Positions 34,701 to 44,575 of a stretch of DNA of 64,000 bases are shown piece after piece (the stretch's first letter is position 1; each line of letters begins with the position of its first letter). Position numbers and translations under genes: made by a program. The stretch covers positions 10,728,501 through 10,792,500 of the forward strand of contig NC_065571.1 in assembly GCF_937616625.2 (NCBI RefSeq). The letters run 5' to 3'. The notes under the pieces are model-generated. The model worked only from the letters and a program-made list of their open reading frames with translations. It did no database searches and was not told the origin of the DNA. This stretch comes from Mercurialis annua (Eukaryota > Streptophyta > Magnoliopsida > Malpighiales > Euphorbiaceae).

Positions 34701-35842
34701 CGTTCCTCGACGGAGTCTTATACAGGAAGTCATTCACCCATCCGTGGTCGAGATGCTTAACAGCAGAGGAAGGGGAGTATGTGTTGAGAGAAATACATGA
34801 AGGCATTTGCGGGGCACACATAGCTCCTCGCATGTTGGCAAAGAAAGCAGTGTTGCAGGGCTACTACTGGCCCTTAATGGTCAGACAAGCAGAGGAGATA
34901 GTAAAGAAATGTGAAAACTGTCAGAGGCATCAGAACATCCGACATGCTCCCACCACAGAGCAGTGTCCTATTACCAGTCCTTGGCCATTCGCAACTTGGG
35001 GAATTGACATTCTGGGACCTTTCACGCCAACCACGGGGCAGAAAAAGTTCTTGATAGTGGCAGTAGATCACTTCACAAAGTGGATCGAGGTAGAGGCAGT
35101 GAGTACTATCACAGAAGCCCGGATCAGGGACTTCTTCTGGAGGCAAATTGTGTGTCGTTTCGGTATACCTAGAGCATTGGTAACTGATAACGGAAAGCAG
35201 TTCAACTGCCGAGCCTTCAAGGAATTTTGCAACGACTTGCACATTGACCTGCGTTTCACTTCGGTAGTTCACCCGCAAAGCAATGGGATGACCGAAGTAA
35301 CCAACCGGACGATCCTAAAAGGGCTTAAATCCAGGCTAGGGGAGTTCGATAGACAGTGGTTAGAAAAGCTACCGAAGGTCATATGGGCTTACCGAACCAC
35401 CCCGAGGGCAGGCACAGGAGACACCCCGTTTTCTTTAACATACGGGTGCGAGGCAATGATACCTGTGGAAATCGGGATGCCAACTCTCAGAGTCCAGTTT
35501 TTCGATGAAGCTAAGAACGAGGAAGAGCAGAAGTTATGCCTAGACATGCTGGAAGAACGAAGAGAGCAGGCAGCGCTGAGAATTGAAGCGTACAAGCAAA
35601 GAATGGCTAAGTATCATAACAAGAGAGTTAAACCCCTGAGTTTCCAAGTTGGCGATCTGGTCCTGAGACGGGCAGACATTGCTAAGGGAAACGCTGGAGT
35701 AGGAAAACTCGAACCCAATTGGGAAGGCCCCTATCGAGTCACTGAGGTCGGACGAGCAGGAGCTTACAAGATAGCACACATGTCGGGCAGAGTGCTCCCG
35801 AGAACTTGGAACTCCCAGGTTCTTCGGAAATACTATCAGTAG
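31775..35842 (+). CDS. Gypsy pol: protease, RT, RNase H, archaeal-type RNase H, integrase
   Basis: Open from the codon after the gag TGA to TAG 35840-35842. Numbering residues from 31823: protease RLLVDDGTSVNLL (~105-118); reverse transcriptase from LNVDAKCKPV (~330) with RLCIDFTDLNNACPKDSFPL, FGLKNAGATYQRLM and the active-site YVDD at 489-492 (33287-33298); a decayed first RNase H (YLYLSVNDETAVAVLVKEE); a second, archaeal-type RNase H (~770-890) with VDGASNLEGSGAGVVL, NNAAEYEALL and SDSQLVV; and integrase with the H-H-C-C zinc region (GICGAH..CENCQRH) and D,D,E in WGIDILGPF, VTDNGKQF and GMTEVTNRT. In the second RNase H the last catalytic Asp, normally in 'xADxLAK', is Asn (EANVLAK, codon 34487-34489). 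The C-terminus is chromodomain-less, as expected for Tat. Confidence 0.92.
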   Translation, partial: SEIDKLVCQGRLQHFVVAKEGQDRGNTRVNSVRSEPGGSREAQSPSKKTQVTGVINTISGGTLESEYGRKRRKKKQKMVMSVSTGSPWPNIVFGPEDAKGVDFPHEDALIVSAIIGSKWVKRLLVDDGTSVNLLTLSVFLSMGGSKTELKPVNIPLLGLGGAPVTPEGMVELDLELGVEIPQENGTEGILAEPTRKVRSLFMIVDMPLAYNGILGRPMLYSTGAVTSIRYLMMKIPAENEVITIRGNQTLSRQCYMATMGSTMETMNIDTPELLLREKKAQKPRENLETIELTEGSEMCVKLGVDWPNKHREAIIARIKQYVEEFTNKPEDIGGVDPKIISHKLNVDAKCKPVKQKKRTFSLEKQIAIRDEVEKLLKAGFIRKVDYPEWLANVVLIKKSNGRWRLCIDFTDLNNACPKDSFPLPNIDQLVDATCGFAVYAFLDASQGYHQIPMSKDDEEKTAFTTDLGTYCYKKMPFGLKNAGATYQRLMNHVFKDQLGKNVEVYVDDIVVKSKGIEDHAEDLAETFEKLKGFNLKLNPEKCVFAVRSGKFLGHLISEKGIEANPEKIEAVMNMKAPSSVKEVQKLNGRVTALGRFMSCSAKRCLPFFKILKNTKNFKWTEECNIAFEELKVYLNTPPVLGRPELGEILYLYLSVNDETAVAVLVKEEKGLQTPVYYLSRVLKGPEVRYPKIEKFAFALKVAAEKLRRYFEAHIIVVRPNQPLRKALQRPEMSGRLVSWSVQLGGYDIRYEPRPALKAQVLADFIAETTASDQPEEPDEQLLRWVLEVDGASNLEGSGAGVVLKGPHGVTLRSSVKFDFPASNNAAEYEALLIRLRMVNVVKAEHVTIRSDSQLVVCQILGTFEARDSEMRRYVDRVKFFLNKIQELGGKWVMEQVPRLENQEANVLAKAATVNEKIPGVHFSVQKHSSIDNHETIFITQPLENWMQGIAHYLMDGTLPENRDKAYKILRQAPYYAFLDGVLYRKSFTHPWSRCLTAEEGEYVLREIHEGICGAHIAPRMLAKKAVLQGYYWPLMVRQAEEIVKKCENCQRHQNIRHAPTTEQCPITSPWPFATWGIDILGPFTPTTGQKKFLIVAVDHFTKWIEVEAVSTITEARIRDFFWRQIVCRFGIPRALVTDNGKQFNCRAFKEFCNDLHIDLRFTSVVHPQSNGMTEVTNRTILKGLKSRLGEFDRQWLEKLPKVIWAYRTTPRAGTGDTPFSLTYGCEAMIPVEIGMPTLRVQFFDEAKNEEEQKLCLDMLEERREQAALRIEAYKQRMAKYHNKRVKPLSFQVGDLVLRRADIAKGNAGVGKLEPNWEGPYRVTEVGRAGAYKIAHMSGRVLPRTWNSQVLRKYYQ

Positions 35843-36700
35843 TCACTTGTTTTCGTTTTCGAGGTACCTAGGGGATTTTTCACTTATGTCTGAGTTAGGC
35901 TTTTGTAAAACTCAAACATAAGTTTTTCCCCTCAATGAATAAAAAAGATTAAAAAGAATTCATGTCTTTTCCAAAACCCGAGCACTCTACTCGGTAAAAA
36001 ATCCACGGGCTATGTGCCATCCACGGGCTATGTGCCATCCACGGGCTATGTGCCATCCACGGGCTATGTGCCACCAGCGGGCTATGTGCCATCCACGGGC
36101 TATGTGTCATCCACAGGCTATGTGCCATCCACGGGCTATGTGCCACCAGCGGGCCATGTGCCATCTACGGGCTATGTGCCATCTACGAGCAACTTTGACC
36201 CCGAGCAATGACAACCCCGGGTTGTCCCAAGATGACAGGTTGTCCACACCGAGCAACTCGTTTAAACTTGATCTCAAAAAACAAAGAACCTATTCTAAGC
36301 ATCGTCCTCCCAACTCTGAGTTCAGAAACCATGAAAAAACCTTGAAAGTCACATTAGCAAAACCAGCCCGGAAACCATGCCGAGTTGTTCATAAAACATG
36401 TTACCATAAGGCATAGACAAAATCTCCAAGTATGCAAAACAGGGCAAAAAGTTCATTCAAAGAAACAACACGGATATAACAAAGAAAACATAGGCATTCA
36501 GACAAGTAAAGATCAAGATATATATACAAAGGAAAAATTCATTCAGAAAAAACAAGTATATACGAAAGAAAATATTCAAACTGGCAAAAAGAGCTCAAAG
36601 CTCAAATATCCCAAAAATTTACAAAGACAAAGAAAAATTGTTCAAAACTATAAAACAAAAAACAAAATTGTTCAAATATTACAAGTAACAAACTGCTGCA
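35843..36700 (+). other. Gypsy 3' region between pol and the antisense gene
   Basis: Non-coding on the sense strand. It holds the 18-bp tandem array (36001-36192), a GC-rich stretch and then an A-rich tract (about 36400-36690) just beyond the 3' end of the antisense gene, where that gene's 3'-UTR and poly(A) signals would lie. Confidence 0.6.
36001..36192 (+). repeat. 18-bp tandem repeat array, about 10.5 copies
   Basis: The unit ATCCACGGGCTATGTGCC is repeated head to tail with a few variants (CCAGCGGGC, TCTACGGGC). The period is a multiple of three, so all frames are open, but the peptides are repetitive and not plausible genes. Tandem arrays in this 3' untranslated position are typical of Tat-lineage elements. 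Confidence 0.92.
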
Positions 36701-38194
36701 TCAGTTCGGCCCCTGGTCTTGATCATCAGCCAGATAATCTTCGATATCTGCTGGCATATCATAACCCTCGGGAAGCTCCTTAGCTCGGCGGTGCAGCTCC
36801 AGCACGTCTAGTTTGAAGTCCGAAACATCGACGTCAGCTCCAAACCGGCCTCTCACATACTCCCCGGCCTGGACCTCCCCGACATACATCATTTTTCGGA
36901 AATCTTCATACAGACCTTCTTCCCGAGCTGCCGACTCGGCAACTTTAGCCTCAGCATCCCCGACCCGCTTGGTGGCCTCCTCCAGCTTTTTCTTCTGATC
37001 GTCCACGGTGTCCCGGAGCCCTTTGCTTGCCAACTCATTCCGGCGAGTTATGCCCGCAAGCTGCTTTGAAAAATCCTCTTTTTCAGCAGCCTTCTCGGTC
37101 TCCAGCCGACTAACATCTTTCCGCAAAGACTCCAGGACCCTCAAGTCCTCGGCGCGCCGGTCCTCAGATTCCTTCAGCTGGCTTTCTAAATTTGCCACCA
37201 GGGAAGCCCCTTCCGAGGCCCTCCTCTCCGCTTCAGCAGCTCGCTTCTCGGCATCCCGGAGACTAGACCTCGCTGACAGCAGAAGGTCCTTAGCCAGGAG
37301 AAGGTCAACCTCGTTCTTATTGGCGTTTTGATCAGCCAAATAAGACATCTGCGCAGCCTGCAGTACAAACAAAGCATGACTAAAGGCTAGATAAAAGCAA
37401 ACACTTAGAAAAATTTTAGTCAAGCTAAAGAATACCTGAAGGCAGAGAGAGGAGACCGCAGCCAACAGGTTCTCGGGCTTATGCGTCTTGTAGTGGGCCA
37501 GGTCTATGGGTAGCGTGGTCACCCGGGCTACGTCCCCCGCAATGGGCAGCTCGGTCAACGATGGGCGGGCCCCATTGTTATGACGGCTCATTCACTCGGC
37601 AAAGCTGGTCCTAGTTATCGTCTGAGGACCAGGGGCGGTGGTGCTTGTATCAGAAGAAATCTCCGGCAGATCCGGGATCTCGCGCCTAGGCCCATGAGCG
37701 CTCTGGCCACCTCCCCCAGGAGCTCCTCCCTCGGGAACCTCCTCAGTTCGCCTCGGCCCCATCACGGTCTCAGCCGACCCTAGGTCCACGAACGGAATAT
37801 CCCCCACGGGTTCCGCAGTGGGGGGAACCTCAATCCCTCCGGGCAGCTGCACCCGAAGCGGGATAACATGAATACCAGCCGCCGGGGCCTCTTGATCACC
37901 CGCAACCCGCGGAGCCGAGGTCGCATCCGCAGCAGCTTTGGAAACAGACGGGGGCGCCGGAGTGGCAGCTCGGGCTGCCGGTCTCTTGCGTTTCTTACTA
38001 GCAAGCTTGGCCACGTCAATATTTTTCACTGCAGAAAACAATCAACAACAATCAAAATAAAGACAAGCAAGGTTATAAAAAAAAACACAAAACAAACAAC
38101 AAACACAACACAAAGAAAACAAGCACCAGGGGCCGAGCTCTTCCAAAATTCAAAAAACTTCTTCGGACAAAGATCATCAGCATGAGCTTTGTCC

Positions 38195-38749
38195 TGTTGG
38201 GTTTTAATGGTTCATAACGCAGCGGAATTTCAAAAATTTATCTAAAAACCCAAACCAAGATCCATGTAATTCGAATTAAACAGAACAATTACTTACTTGT
38301 ATGTCGAATTCAACAGCAATGTAGGAAGGAAGGAGGTGGTTCACTTTGGTGATACCTGGCCTCGGATCAGAAACGCCTCCAAAAGAACGCGTCCTCTACG
38401 AGTATCCACACGAACAGACCTTAGCCAAAACTAGTGCTTGTGTGCTAGCACTATTGCTTCACAAGCAATTTCGAATTTTAGTGATTTAGTGAATAATGAA
38501 TTTCGTGATTCTCAAACCAACTGCTTAATGAGTATTTATAGTGATAAATAACACTAGGGTTTGAGACAAATTCGAATTTCAATCTCATTGCAATTCTACA
38601 AGTTTATGTTTATCAAAAACTCCTTTTTGATAATTATCCGTATATATTAATTACTATATTTATTATCTTCCAAAAATAATAAATTAAGGAAAACACTTAT
38701 CCTTAAATTTCGAATTAATATATATATTTATTAATATATATATATTACG

Positions 38750-38801
<52 letters not shown>

Positions 38802-39735
38802 TCACTTAATCACATTGGGCTTGTACAACCCATAACTGTTTTGGGCCTGTTCTTAGTGTGCGACCCTGTAGGTTCAAATAACGTTGGCAGTAGGCTCGAA
38901 ATCCCTATTTCAGCCCACAAGTCATAAGTGGCCTCTAGCAAGACATTATAACTACCCAAGTTATATGAATATCGATAATCCGATTTAACCATTTACAATA
39001 ATATTTTAATCCCTTTGTCTCTCGATATCCAGATTGAATATAAGGCATAGTTATGTCATCCTTATAACATTCAATCATTAGTTTCTTGACTATAAGTAGA
39101 CTGAAAATGATAACTTCTTATCAATTAGCATGGCCATGCATTTTCTTCAGTCTATCTTCTTCAAGGGGCCCATAGATATCTTACTCAAATAAATGAGGGA
39201 CAAATTCCTTCTCAGTCACTCACATTTCTCACATAGTTACTTTCATATCCAATGACAATCTATTCCATTATCCTGTTAAAGATAATGTAAGACTGTATCA
39301 AAATATGAAATAGCTATGTAGAAATCCATGATGATTTCAAGGTCAAAGGATTATACTAATAGAACTGTAATGAGAATTACTTATGACAGTGATCTATGTA
39401 GTATTCTCACAGTGGGTCATCCAGTGCCTTATTTCTCAAATAGCACCTATGATTTGACTTAATATCTCATATACATGATTAGTAAAACATAATCATCAGT
39501 CAACATCATACTAGTCTCAATGTTCTATTAAGATTAGGGATAGATGGTATATAATTCTTTTATTAAACCTAAGGGTTCTACTATCAAGTCACATACTCGA
39601 TGACCTTAGAAAGAATTAACCATTCAAGTATTTTAATCATTAATATAAAATGATAAAAACTGCCAATCAATAAATAATAAAATGATAAAGTCAAAACATG
39701 GTCAAACATGATTAACCTAGTGCATATCACTAACA
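38195..39735 (-). mobile_element. Solo LTR (1541 bp) nested in the gypsy antisense gene
   Basis: The segment begins TGTTGGGTTTTAATGG and ends ATATCACTAACA, and is flanked by the exact 5-bp duplication TGTCC (38190-38194 and 39736-39740). Removing it and one TSD copy brings the antisense reading frame back into register. A minus-strand TATAAATA at 38533-38540 with about 340 bp beyond it (U3 ~1.2 kb, R-U5 ~0.34 kb) argues for minus orientation. There is no internal coding sequence, so it is the product of LTR-LTR recombination. Superfamily not certain; the ends look copia-like (SIRE type). It contains a (TA)n run at 38752-38796. Confidence 0.88.
38752..38796. repeat. (TA)n microsatellite
   Basis: An uninterrupted TA dinucleotide run inside the nested solo LTR. 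Confidence 0.9.
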
Positions 39736-40548
39736 TGTCCCCCACGGGAGCAGCATCCTGAAGCTTAATAATGTCGGCCAGTTCCAAAGGGGCAGGGACA
39801 TGGAACCATTTATCCGGTTTATAACACTTGTCCCGCCAAGTAGTCACCATCCCCTCAAAGGCAGTCGGGTGGGTGATCTGGAAATAATCCTCTTTAAAGT
39901 CCCTTAAGGAGTCAGTTATCCCAGTAACTAAACCTCCTACCACCTCTTTCCTCTCCCCGCGAAACCGGATGTACGCGAAATGATTCCGGTCTTTTAACGA
40001 CATAAGGTACAAGCAGCAAAAAAGTCGCATAGAATCTACCACCCCGTTCTGCCGACACAACTCCAGGAAGCAAGAATAATGCCGAACTCCGTTCGGATGA
40101 ATCTGAGATAGCGACACTTCGAAATAATTACTTAACCGCTTGTACTGCTCCGAGATAGGAAAGCGGACTCCGGACTGGAGATGCTCCAGGGTCAGCATGA
40201 TAGTGTCCTTCAGAGGCACGTCATTCAGTCTTTTCCCCTCCGGGATCACGGACAGCTGGTACTCCACCGGGATACCAAAAGTGGCCCTCACGGCCTCCAA
40301 AAACCCAGTAGTGCACCGAGACACTTTGATGTCCCGGTCATCAGGTCGGCCACTAACATCTACGGTTGTGCCTTTCCCTTTTGTTTTCTTCGACACTTGA
40401 GGTCGGGAGGTCCCCACCTCCTCCGCCTCCGAGAAATTAGCTCGGCTGGAGCGAACTACATGAAATTCCACAGACGCCTCAGCCGTCCCTTGATCATTAT
40501 CATCATAACCTACCCCTTCCTCGCGATCTGATGGGTCACCCGACATAC

Positions 40549-40958
40549 CTAGAGACACAGAAACCAGCTCGGATGAGACAAGCTTCACTAACAAAAAATA
40601 AACTAGCTAAGACTTAAATGTACGAGTCAAAAGGAAATTTTAGAGGGTGACACCATCAGAAACACGAAGACAACGAACATGAATCTCCAGATTTCTGGAA
40701 ATTCACACCCCATACAATAACACGAAGAACACACATGAACCTCCAGATTTATGGAAATCCATGTCTCCAAATAAAAACACAGAAAACATAAAAAAAAAAA
40801 AAAAAAAATTCAGCAAAACCAGATACGCTAACTCAGGGAAAACCACAAGGAAAAAGGGAATCAAAACCAGCATGCGGTTGAATATCACTAAGAACGCAGA
40901 CATTAAAGCCAGAAATCACAACATGAAAATAGAAAGCAAACAAATCAGAGGCACTTAC
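40549..40958 (-). other. Predicted 5'-UTR intron of the antisense gene
   Basis: On the minus strand a strong donor ACAA|GTAAGTGC at 40958 and an acceptor TGTCTCTAG ending at 40549 bracket 410 nt. The predicted coding start ATG (40546) follows two bases after the acceptor junction G. A leader intron just before the ATG is common in plant genes. Confidence 0.5.
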
Positions 40959-41176
40959 TTGTATGAAGAACAAAGAATTCTGGAGAAGACGACTGCAAAC
41001 ACAGAGAATCTGTCGGCAAAGGAGGCAAACGCAACAGTAAAATTTCCAGCAACCGGAAAACGAGTACAGGCAGTTGGAGAAGACGAAGAACAGAGACTCA
41101 GTGATTTGCCAAAAAACGAACGAAAAAAAGAGAGAAATGAGAAGTTGGAAAGTTTACAAACTTTGAACAAATAAAG

Positions 41177-41182
41177 TATATA
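41177..41182 (-). promoter_or_regulatory. TATA box of the antisense gene
   Basis: TATATA within CTTATATACTTT on the minus strand, followed by a CT-rich leader. A CACGTG G-box core lies about 100 bp further upstream (near 41284). The promoter is inside the element, so the antisense unit travels with its own start signals. Confidence 0.5.
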
Positions 41183-41508
41183 AGTGAAAAAGAGAGGGAA
41201 AAATGAAACGGCACGCATTCAATTTTTTCTCTCTCCTCACTCAAGGCGTCTCCTAGAAAATCGCACCAGCAATAACAGCTTTACACGTGGCTGAAACGTG
41301 CATAGAAACACAACCGCCATCCAGGACACACCCAAACAGCTGTCAGGCACACCAACTCGAAAGGACATGTCCTTTCACCTCACCATATCACTTCCAGCTG
41401 CTCCCCCTGGCATACGGCTCGGTGTGAGAGTTAGTTGACCATAAGAAAATCACGTGACCTGAGACCTAGGTACAGACTACCAGCTCGGACATAAATATCT
41501 GACATACT

Positions 41509-41521
41509 GAGGGGGGACTAG
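41509..41521 (+). other. Polypurine tract of the gypsy element
   Basis: GAGGGGGGACTAG immediately precedes the 3' LTR (TGATAACG). Confidence 0.8.
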
Positions 41522-42265
41522 TGATAACGTAGCACATCTAGTAGGGGCGAAGCAACCTCGCCAGGAACGAACATCACTAAGTCAAGCATTTCACCGACCT
41601 GGTAACAATGTCCGACCTTCTCGAAATCATAGAGCACATGACTTGGGGGGTCACCGGATCGATGGGAATTCAAACATCATCCGAGACAATCATGCCTGAT
41701 AAGGTCGGACCAAGAATCCTATCCGGGCTCTGAGTTATATTCAACCGAAAGACCCGACCATCTCGTCCGAGCTCCGAGCCACTCTCAGATACGAGGACCA
41801 TGATAACTTGGCTCCCAAGTTATCCGGGCTTCAAGGCTTGACCGGGCTCCGAAGTCCTACCCAGGAGCGCTCACTCGTGTACCAGATCCTGGGACCACAG
41901 AAGATCTTCTGACAGATACGAGAGGAATGTTCCCTCTGACACACCTAACAACACGTGCCTCCCGCAGGGATATTCTACCACGTCAGCATAACTGATTTCT
42001 GGGACCACTGGGCTCACAGCCTGCCAGCAAGACAGGTTTGTCCTTAAACCCTAACTATAAATAGAGGGTTTAAGGACAAACCCTAGGTAATTCTCTTTTC
42101 TCTACTCTAAGCACTCTTTTTTCTCTTCTTCTTCTCTCTCTACCTTAAAACCTTACTTGAGCGTCGGAGCGAACGTCCGGTGACCCCCACCGGAGTTCCT
42201 TCTGACCTCTGTTTACTTGTGGTGTGCAGGTCGTTGCAGCTCGGATTCAGTTTGGTGATTCATCA
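41522..42265 (+). repeat. 3' LTR of the gypsy element
   Basis: 744 bp, followed by TSD ATTAC (42266-42270). It carries the same TATA-in-palindrome structure at 42036-42081 as the 5' LTR. Confidence 0.95.
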
Positions 42266-42826
42266 ATTACATAATATTTGTATGATATGATAAAAATAGT
42301 TGTAAACTAATTATTTTTATTTAAAGTATTTAAAAATATAAATATTTTATAGTTTAACTTTTGATTATAAGTACGAACTCCAATGTATGCACAAAATTCA
42401 GAATCCACCGTTGGTGTTTTTGATAAAAAAAAAGTGTCCCCCTCGACACAATATTTTTATTTTTATGCCATAAACCATAAAAATTACATTTTTATGCTTG
42501 GTGACCTACTAGCCCGCAATAACATATTGCGGGCTGATTTAATCCAGCCGATTAAGCAATTAATCAGCTGGATTAATTGTTAAAGCAGCTTGTAATTCAC
42601 CATTACGGGCTGCTTTATGCTTCAGGAGCAATTCCTGAACAATTTTTCCTTTGTATTTATTTAAATTGTTTTGCTACATCTTTTAAGAATGAAATGGATC
42701 CACCATACTATTTCACATATACCAAAACTGAAATGACATGTGTCATTTTTTCTATAAAATGGTACAATTTTTTATCAAGATATTTTTTTAACAAAAAAAA
42801 AAAAAACTACCAACAATTTATGTATG

Positions 42827-42828
<2 letters not shown>

Positions 42829-42869
<41 letters not shown>
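42829..42869. repeat. (TA)n microsatellite
   Basis: A pure AT dinucleotide run inside the inverted-repeat element. Confidence 0.9.
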
Positions 42870-42874
<5 letters not shown>

Positions 42875-43064
42875 TAAAAAATTTATTATTATTATTAATT
42901 TTATAAATTATACATTATATAAATTAAATATTAAATATGTATATGAATAAATTATAAATTAAAAAATATATAAATTATATATAAATTATGTATCACTCAA
43001 GTATCAATTCAATAAACTTAAAATATATCTCGTTTATGTCTTATATACTAATATATAGTTAAGA

Positions 43065-43067
<3 letters not shown>

Positions 43068-43148
<81 letters not shown>

Positions 43149-43290
43149 ATATCTATATATACATATATACATATATCTATATATATATGTATATACATAT
43201 ACATATATACATATATCTATATATATATATATATATGTATATACATATATACATATACATATATGTATATATATATCTATTTCACATATA
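43068..43290. repeat. Compound (TA)n / TATATACA microsatellite
   Basis: Pure TA runs alternate with TATATACATA and TATCTATA phrases. It gives spurious frames rich in alternating Tyr and Ile. Confidence 0.85.
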
Positions 43291-43880
43291 ACTCTAACGC
43301 ATTGAACAATATATTATCTGTGTATATAATGTATTTATAGCGTATCTTATATCAAAAACAACATATGTAACATTCTCTAAAAATATTTTAAGACATCTCA
43401 TACACGTATAGAAGACGTATCTATTATACAATAAATATTAAAAAAATGTATCCATGAAATATAAATTATGTATCAATAATGTATTAAAAATATTTTAATC
43501 ACTTCTCATAAACTAACAAAAAATTGAAAAATAATATATATTTAACATAATGAACAATATATATGTGTATTAATGTATATATAACGTATTTCATATGAAA
43601 TATATATACGTGACATTTATTAAAAATATTTATTTAAAAACATCTCATACACGTATCAAAGACGTATCTATCATACAATATATATTAAAAAAAATGTATA
43701 TATGCTATATAAATTATGTATCAATCATGTATTAAATATATTTTAATCACTTCTCATATATTAAAAATAATTTGAAAAAATAATATATATTTAACATATT
43801 GAATAATATACTATATGTATTAAAATGTATATATAGCATATTTCATATGAAATAAATTTACTTGACATTTATTAAAATTA
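43280..43880. repeat. Imperfect ~240-bp tandem repeat, 2.5-3 units
   Basis: Phrases such as ACATCTCATACACGTAT, GACGTATCTAT and ATTTTAATCACTTCTCATA recur in the same order in units starting at about 43280, 43525 and 43770. Confidence 0.65.
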
Positions 43881-44454
43881 TATAAATTATGTATATAGTA
43901 TTTATTGTATAGTATATGAATGCATTCAAATTTATATTAATTAACCAATAGTATATTACATTATTAATAAATAAAATAATGATTATTTTTATAAAATTTA
44001 ATTCTATAAAATTTTGAAATAAATATATAATTAATTTAGTTATAATTGAAATATATAGTTTTCTAAATAATAAATTTTATGATTTTATTATCTAAGCCTG
44101 CTTTTTTTTTTGAAACTATCTAAGCCTGCCTAAAATAGTATAAAGTACATATTTAAAATTTATATACATTTAAAATTATTTATATATTATGTATAGGTTT
44201 TTTTTAATATGGTCCAAATTTGAGTCAAAATATTGCCACATACGCTATCAATTGCTACATAAAGGAAGAAAAATTGCATGTACACCGTATAATAAAGAAG
44301 GCTGCGTGTAGTTTTATTACATTGGGCTGATTGGGGAGAGAAACTCTTTCCCCAATCATTGGGATCACTTGTCTAATGCAGCCCACAATGATAAATTTTA
44401 GGTTGTTTTGACAATTAATCCAGCTGATTAATTGCTTAATCACCTGGATTAAAC

Positions 44455-44575
44455 CAACCCGCAATATGCTACTGCGGGCTGGCACCAGCCCGCAATATGC
44501 TACTGCGGGCTGGCACCAGCCCGCATTATGCTACTGCGGGCTGGCACCAGCCCGCAATATGCTACTGCGGGCTGG
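44455..44575. repeat. 31-bp hairpin-forming tandem repeat, four copies
   Basis: Units carry CAGCCCGCA..TGCGGGCTG, a 9-bp stem with a 9-nt loop, repeated with a 31-bp period. One related hairpin (AGCCCGCAATAACATATTGC) is present at the opposite end of the element (about 42510-42535). Confidence 0.88.

Larger units (their letters stand above)
36701..40546 (-). pseudogene. Antisense extra gene (aORF) of the Tat element, with introns; broken by a solo LTR and one stop
   Basis: Coding parts on the minus strand: 40546-39741, continuing at 38189-38127 beyond the inserted LTR, then 38028-37436 and 37357-36701. Introns of 98 nt (38126-38029) and 78 nt (37435-37358) have GT..AG ends and keep phase; the 78-nt one is also open in frame. 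The N-terminal half contains TLEHLQSGVRFPISEQYKRL and HPNGVRHYSCFLELC, resembling the 'putative gypsy type transposon' (Transposase_28-like) domain of plant repeats. A basic patch SKKRKRPAARA, a Pro/Gly/Glu-rich linker and a long coiled coil (about residues NEVDLLLAK to AAREEGLYED) ending YLADDQDQGPN follow. A TGA at 37592-37594 interrupts the frame at a position where a sense codon is expected. Function unknown; extra ORFs downstream of pol, some antisense, are known in the Tat lineage. Not a host gene: it lies wholly between pol and the 3' LTR. Confidence 0.72.
29147..42265 (+). mobile_element. Ty3/gypsy LTR retrotransposon, Tat lineage, with an antisense extra gene
   Basis: A 13,119-bp element flanked by ATTAC (29142-29146 and 42266-42270). 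It has 744-bp LTRs starting TGATAACG and ending GATTCATCA, a PBS starting TGGCGCCG and a polypurine tract. pol order is protease, RT, RNase H, archaeal-type RNase H, integrase, that is, gypsy order. The second RNase H domain after a degenerate first one is the diagnostic feature of the Tat lineage (Ogre/Retand). By eye the LTRs differ at six positions (about 99.2% identical), so insertion is recent. Between pol and the 3' LTR lie an 18-bp tandem array and an intron-bearing gene on the opposite strand, itself split by a solo LTR. The copy cannot be autonomous as it stands: gag is frameshifted near its start, gag and pol are separated by TGA, and one RNase H catalytic Asp is changed. Confidence 0.95.

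Noticed and set aside
36001..36192. Regular short repeats that could be taken for a CRISPR-like array or a repeat protein gene
   Set aside because: The units are directly adjacent with no unique spacers, the organism is a plant, and the array lies in the 3' region of a Tat element; the repetitive frames open on both strands are a by-product of the 18-bp period.
36701..37591. Coiled-coil frame as an independent host gene
   Set aside because: It lies between pol and the 3' LTR of the gypsy element and joins by splice signals to the upstream antisense exons, so it belongs to the element.
43105..43305. Frame made of alternating Tyr and Ile
   Set aside because: Pure consequence of the (TA)n microsatellite.
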